A program made the translations under genes and the position numbers. The notes beneath the pieces were generated by a model. That model saw nothing but the letters and a program-made list of their open reading frames with translations, did no database searches and was not told the origin of the DNA. DNA of 28,104 nucleotides. Source: Psychrosphaera sp. GTDB lineage: Bacteria > Pseudomonadota > Gammaproteobacteria > Enterobacterales > Alteromonadaceae. The stretch lies in assembly GCA_028098005.1 (NCBI GenBank), contig JAOHFM010000015.1, forward strand, positions 1-28,104, in the 5' to 3' direction. Shown one piece after another: positions 24,096 to 28,104 of the stretch; the stretch's first letter is position 1; every line of letters begins with the position of its first letter.

Positions 24096-25154
24096 ATGAA
24101 GATCTTATATGGGATACAAGGTACTGGGAATGGCCACATAACTCGAGCTAGAGTAATGGCAAAAGCGCTGGCAAAAAAAGGCCTTGAAGTGGATTACGTT
24201 TTTTCAGGTCGACCTGCGGGACAGTATTTTGATATGGAAGATTTTGGAAATTACCAAACCTTTAAGGGTCTTAGTTTTGTGTCTGAACATGGCACCATTA
24301 GCTATTTAAAAACGATTCAAAAAGCGCGACCACTTAAGATGTATAAAGACATCCAAAATTTTGATGTTAGTAACTACGATTTAATCTTAAATGATTTTGA
24401 GCCTATAACTGCTTGGGCAGGACGCAAAGCTGGCAAAAAGGTGATCAATATTAGCCATCAGGCGGTCTTCACAAAAGATAAAGTACCATCTTTAGGGTTA
24501 GGTTGGTTAAACAGACAAATACTGAAAAACTTTGCGCCAAGTGATATTGCTCTGGGTGTTCATTGGTATCATTACGGTCAGTCTATTATGCCGCCGTTTA
24601 TTGAACGAGAAGTTAGTACTATTTCTAACTCGGAAAATGTATTGGTTTATATGCCTTTTGAAGATATCAGCGAAGTTGTTGAGCTATTAGAGAGCCAGCT
24701 TGATCAAGAGTTTGTGTTGTATCACCCTGATGTTAAAGCACAAAAAAAAGTAAATAACGTGTTATTTAGAAGAGCTTGTAGAACTGGTTTTTTAAAAGAC
24801 CTTGAGGGATCAAAAGGCGTCATCGCAAATGCGGGTTTTGAGCTGAGCAGTGAAGCATTGTGCGCAGGTAAAAAGTTGTTATTAAAACCATTACAAGGTC
24901 AGTTTGAGCAAGAGTCCAATGCAGAAACGCTTCGAAGTTTAGGTTTAGCCACAGTTATTAATGGACTCGATGAGCTGGAGTTAGAGCGCTGGTTATCATT
25001 ACCTGACAATGACGCCATTAATTACCCTAGCGACCCAACACCGCTGGTGGAATGGCTAATTAGTGGTGACCATTCTCACCCAGAAGAACTATGCAAACAA
25101 TTATGGGCGTCAATTTCATTGCCTCAGTTTTCTAGGAGCGTTTGGTCTAAATAG
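24096..25154 (+). CDS. MJ1255/VC2487-family glycosyltransferase
   Basis: A 352-residue GT-B-type glycosyltransferase with the N-terminal nucleotide-sugar/acceptor-loop motif YGIQGTGNGHITRARVMAKAL and a C-terminal half with GVIANAGFELSSEALCAGKKLLLKPLQGQFEQESNA, typical of the UDP-sugar-binding region of MurG/MGDG-type enzymes. It resembles the family named for MJ1255 and VC2487, whose acceptor is unknown. ATG 24096 has AGGTG six bases upstream; the open frame runs back to 23958 but that part lies within the PAP2 gene. Adjacency to a PAP2 phosphatase and a PlcP-type phospholipase suggests diacylglycerol as acceptor. That is an inference. Confidence 0.83.
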   Translation: MKILYGIQGTGNGHITRARVMAKALAKKGLEVDYVFSGRPAGQYFDMEDFGNYQTFKGLSFVSEHGTISYLKTIQKARPLKMYKDIQNFDVSNYDLILNDFEPITAWAGRKAGKKVINISHQAVFTKDKVPSLGLGWLNRQILKNFAPSDIALGVHWYHYGQSIMPPFIEREVSTISNSENVLVYMPFEDISEVVELLESQLDQEFVLYHPDVKAQKKVNNVLFRRACRTGFLKDLEGSKGVIANAGFELSSEALCAGKKLLLKPLQGQFEQESNAETLRSLGLATVINGLDELELERWLSLPDNDAINYPSDPTPLVEWLISGDHSHPEELCKQLWASISLPQFSRSVWSK

Positions 25155-25174
25155 GCTTTTGTGTTTAATGTTAC

Positions 25175-25203
25175 TTAAGAAGACTCACGTATTGGCATAT
25201 AAT
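25175..25203 (+). promoter_or_regulatory. Predicted hrpB promoter
   Basis: TTAAGA (25175-25180, 4/6) is followed after 17 bases by a perfect TATAAT (25198-25203), 31 bases before the hrpB start. Confidence 0.65.
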
Positions 25204-25234
25204 GACCATAATTTACGTTGTTGTGAGCCAATAA

Positions 25235-27817
25235 ATGAGTCTTCAATCGTTACCTGTAGAGCAAATTTTTCCAGAGTTAAGTTCGCTACTAAAGCAACAA
25301 ACCCGTGTATTATTGCAAGCTGAGCCTGGAGCAGGTAAATCAACACGATTACCATTATTGCTGGTCAAAGAAGGTGAGAACCTTTCAGGTCAATTTTCAT
25401 CAAACAACCAAATTATCATTTTAGAGCCTCGTCGAGTCGCGGCTCGACAAATTGCACACTATTTAGCAAAACAATTAAACGAAAAAGTAGGTCAAACCAT
25501 TGGCCTTGCTATGCGTGGAGAGAATAACACTAGCAGTCAAACCGTATTAACAGTGGTGACGGATGGCGTGCTTGTTAAAATGCTTCAACAAGACCCAGAA
25601 TTAAGCGGTATTGGGCTGGTGATATTTGATGAATTTCACGAACGTTCATTGTCTTCTGATTTAGCTTTGGCCTTGAGCATGGATTGCCAACAATTAAATG
25701 AAAACCTCGCATTATTGATTATGTCGGCCACTATCGACATTAAAAACATATCTGAACAATTAAATGCGTCGGTAGTGAGTGCGTCTGGACGACAGTTTCC
25801 AATTGAATACCGATATTTACCCAGCGAACTTATACCTACTGCTGACAACATAGTATCGGCAATAAAAACAGCGTTAGCAGAAACCCACAGCTCTATTCTG
25901 GTATTCCTTCCTGGAATGGCCGACATCAAAAGAGTATCAAGTTTTATAACGAGTCATTTACCAAGTAATACAGAAGTGCATTCACTATTTGGAGGCTTGT
26001 CGATTGACCAGCAAGTAAAGGCAATTGAACCTGCACCCAAAGGTAAACGAAAGATTGTATTAGCTACCAATATTGCGCAAACCAGTTTAACTATCGACGG
26101 CATTGATGTTGTGATAGATGGTGGTCAAGAGAAAGTGAACGTTTACCAACATAGAATTAATGCAGACACTTTAATTAGCCAAGCGATATCTAAATCATCG
26201 GCGGCACAAAGAGCGGGACGAGCTGGGCGATTAAGGCCAGGCATTTGTTATCGTTTAGGCAGTGAAGAACATTGGAGTCGAAAACCAGCCTTTGATGTTG
26301 CTGAAATTGAACGCAGCGACTTGTCACAGCTACTGTTGGAAATCACACTTTGGGGAAGTCAATTTGATGATTTATTCTGGGCATCAAAACCTGAAAAAAG
26401 TGCTCTTCAAGCAGCGGAGCAAAAACTAATTGCGCTGCAATATTTAGAGCGAAGTCAAACAGAAGTTAAAAAGACAAATCATGAAACATCGAGTGAATAC
26501 GCTCACTCAAAGTTAATAACGACAGCGCTGTCCACTCAATATCAATCATTTGGTAGCGATTTAAGACTTACCCGTTTACTCAGTTATGCAAAACAAATGG
26601 GACCGGTGTTTGCGCAAGCGGGTTGTTATTTATCAGCATGGTTAGATGTAGGATTAAATGACTCGCAAATCCGAATTCCAGAAAATATCAGTGACATGCT
26701 CAGTGTTAATTCGTCGAAGACTGAGAACATGCCAGCTAGAGTAGCGAAACAGTATAGGAAAATGGCGGCTAAGGTGTCTTCAGATACTTTAACGCAAGGC
26801 AATAAAATCGATGCTGAATTATTTGGTGTGTTATTGGCACATGCTTTTCCAGATCGAATCGCTAAAAAAACAAGTAAACGTTGGAAAATGAGTAATGGTG
26901 GTGCGGTTGAGTTCCATCATAGTAGCGTACCAAGCAATAGTGATTTTATCGTAGTTTTGGACTTTAGTGCCAGTAAATACGGTCATTATATTAGGCACTA
27001 TGCTGAACTGTCTGAAAGCCAAGTTGATGAGTATTTATCAGACTTAGTTGTGACGAATGAAAGCGTCACTTGGTCTGCTCAAAAACAATCGCCCGTTGCT
27101 TTTATGGAAACAAAAATTGGTGAGCTAGTGCTAGAGCAAAAGCCGATCAAAGTTAATTTTACCGAACAACAATGGCAAAAAGTATGGCTTGATTATGTTT
27201 CGCAAACGGGTCTAAAAAGCTTTGGGATTAATGAGAAAAAAATACAGGTGTGGCTGACAAAGTTAGCCTACGTTACAAGCTCGGTAAAAGGCACGGGATC
27301 CGAAACTTCAAATAAGGATCAAACATGGCCAGAGTATTCTGTTGAGCGGTTAATGGAAAATACCGAAAAATGGCTAAGCCCTTTTTTAGGCAATGTTAGA
27401 AGTTTGCCTCAACTGCAAAAATTAGATGTGATAACTATGCTAAATAGCCTGTTAACCTGGGAGCAGCAACAAGAGTTAAAAACTTGGTTTCCATCGCATT
27501 ATGAAACGCCAGCAGGGACTCGTTGCAAAATTGACTACAGCAATACACCACCAAAAATATCAGTTCGATTGCAAGAGATGTTTGGCGAACCCGCGTCACC
27601 GGCGATTTTTCAGGGAAAAGTAGCGCTTCTAATTGAGTTGTTGTCACCTGCGCAACGGCCGATTCAGTTGACTCAAGACTTGGCGCACTTTTGGAATAAC
27701 GCTTACGTTGAAGTGAAAAAAGAAATGAAAGGTCGTTACCCAAAACACAGGTGGCCGGATTCTCCACAAACCGAATTAGCGGGACATTCGCTTAAGAAAA
27801 AAATGCCTTCCAAATAG
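25235..27817 (+). CDS. hrpB: ATP-dependent RNA helicase HrpB (DEAH-box)
   Basis: An 860-residue superfamily-2 DEAH-type helicase of unclear physiological role. Motifs: Walker A AEPGAGKST (29-37), PRRVAA (65-70), motif II DEFH (132-135, a DExH variant), SATID, ATNIAQTSLTIDGID, and QRAGRAGRLRPG (motif VI). The C-terminal third is the HrpB-specific region, including LVELLSPAQRPIQLTQDLAHFW-like LIELLSPAQRPIQLTQDLAHFW and MKGRYPKHRWPD near the end. It is slightly longer than E. coli HrpB (about 820). ATG 25235 has GTGAG about nine bases upstream. It is followed by mrcB, the same pair as in E. coli. Confidence 0.96.
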   Translation: MSLQSLPVEQIFPELSSLLKQQTRVLLQAEPGAGKSTRLPLLLVKEGENLSGQFSSNNQIIILEPRRVAARQIAHYLAKQLNEKVGQTIGLAMRGENNTSSQTVLTVVTDGVLVKMLQQDPELSGIGLVIFDEFHERSLSSDLALALSMDCQQLNENLALLIMSATIDIKNISEQLNASVVSASGRQFPIEYRYLPSELIPTADNIVSAIKTALAETHSSILVFLPGMADIKRVSSFITSHLPSNTEVHSLFGGLSIDQQVKAIEPAPKGKRKIVLATNIAQTSLTIDGIDVVIDGGQEKVNVYQHRINADTLISQAISKSSAAQRAGRAGRLRPGICYRLGSEEHWSRKPAFDVAEIERSDLSQLLLEITLWGSQFDDLFWASKPEKSALQAAEQKLIALQYLERSQTEVKKTNHETSSEYAHSKLITTALSTQYQSFGSDLRLTRLLSYAKQMGPVFAQAGCYLSAWLDVGLNDSQIRIPENISDMLSVNSSKTENMPARVAKQYRKMAAKVSSDTLTQGNKIDAELFGVLLAHAFPDRIAKKTSKRWKMSNGGAVEFHHSSVPSNSDFIVVLDFSASKYGHYIRHYAELSESQVDEYLSDLVVTNESVTWSAQKQSPVAFMETKIGELVLEQKPIKVNFTEQQWQKVWLDYVSQTGLKSFGINEKKIQVWLTKLAYVTSSVKGTGSETSNKDQTWPEYSVERLMENTEKWLSPFLGNVRSLPQLQKLDVITMLNSLLTWEQQQELKTWFPSHYETPAGTRCKIDYSNTPPKISVRLQEMFGEPASPAIFQGKVALLIELLSPAQRPIQLTQDLAHFWNNAYVEVKKEMKGRYPKHRWPDSPQTELAGHSLKKKMPSK

Positions 27818-27890
27818 TTTATTTACGCCTTTGGAAAAGGTAAGGTGAGATACGCGTTAAAACAATAGTTATTAGAATAAATATAACCTT

Positions 27891-28104
27891 ATGAGCAATG
27901 ATGTCGACCCAAATCAGGTTTTAAAATCAGGCAGTTACCGAGCACTAAAGGTGATTATCTTTGTTCTTGTGTGTTTGGCATTTTACACTTTGTATATGGA
28001 TGCCTGGGTGCAAAAACGCATGTCAGGTCAAAAGTGGGACACGCCCGTTCAAGTATTCGCTAGACCCTTGTCTTTGTATAACCATAAATTTTTACCTAAA
28101 CAAG
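27891..28104 (+). CDS. mrcB: Penicillin-binding protein 1B, N-terminal fragment
   Basis: The frame from ATG 27891 stays open to the window edge and encodes 71 residues. A cytoplasmic N-terminus is followed by a membrane span (ALKVIIFVLVCLAFYTLYM, residues about 18-36) and then DAWVQKRMSGQKWDTPVQVFARPLSLY. The last part matches the start of the PBP1b UB2H region (compare the E. coli segment ending ...KVWQLPAAVYGRMVNL). The gene order hrpB-mrcB is typical. The ATG has no strong Shine-Dalgarno. The catalytic domains lie beyond the window. Confidence 0.85.
   Translation, partial: MSNDVDPNQVLKSGSYRALKVIIFVLVCLAFYTLYMDAWVQKRMSGQKWDTPVQVFARPLSLYNHKFLPKQ

Noticed and set aside
27808..27836. TTCCAAA / TTTGGAA hairpin over the hrpB stop
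   Set aside because: No T run in the sense direction; the T run is on the minus strand where there is no gene to end.

Overview
The window looks like a chromosomal segment from a marine, low-GC gammaproteobacterium of the Alteromonadales type. Several things point this way: a dksA-gluQRS-pcnB-folK-panB-panC block on one strand, a PLP-type aspartate decarboxylase (PanP) in place of PanD, a 531-residue isocitrate lyase, a MetJ nearly identical to the enterobacterial one, and A/T-rich spacers. The genus cannot be fixed from the sequence alone. I see no tRNA, rRNA, IS element, prophage or CRISPR array. Nearly all the DNA is coding, in 24 complete and convincing genes plus the 5' end of mrcB.

Layout. 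1-5662: malic enzyme (+), then metJ (-) facing a rightward promoter region with a perfect met box. After it come a short possible leader ORF, a DUF5665 membrane protein, a PhnA-domain zinc-ribbon protein coupled by ATGA overlap to a TrmB-like methyltransferase, and panP. 5682-12854 (all -): DUF808 membrane protein, sfsA, dksA, gluQRS, pcnB, folK, panB, panC, read right to left. This block joins sugar-fermentation/stringent-response regulation and RNA modification/polyadenylation with folate and pantothenate synthesis. PanP, convergent with panC, supplies the beta-alanine that PanC joins to the pantoate made by way of PanB. 13056-19481: pepB (+), then a glyoxylate-shunt cluster of glcB (-), a LysR regulator (-) and divergent aceA (+).

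19784-25154 is the most interesting part. It holds a bifunctional ornithine-lipid synthase (OlsF type), a PlcP-type phospholipase C, a short Ppx/GppA phosphatase, a PAP2 phosphatidate-type phosphatase and an MJ1255/VC2487-family glycosyltransferase, all on the + strand in close succession. Taken together they look like a phosphate-sparing membrane-lipid remodelling module: hydrolyse phospholipids to diacylglycerol, glycosylate that, make phosphorus-free ornithine lipid, and mobilise polyphosphate. The DNA before olsF has three phased copies of a PhoB-half-site-like 11-mer, and a weaker candidate lies before the PAP2 gene. The PAP2 leader also has a hairpin that would bury its Shine-Dalgarno sequence.

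The window ends with hrpB and the start of mrcB, a common gammaproteobacterial pair. Several intrinsic terminators are clear. The most striking is a perfect hairpin that overlaps the dksA stop codon and lies directly before gluQRS.
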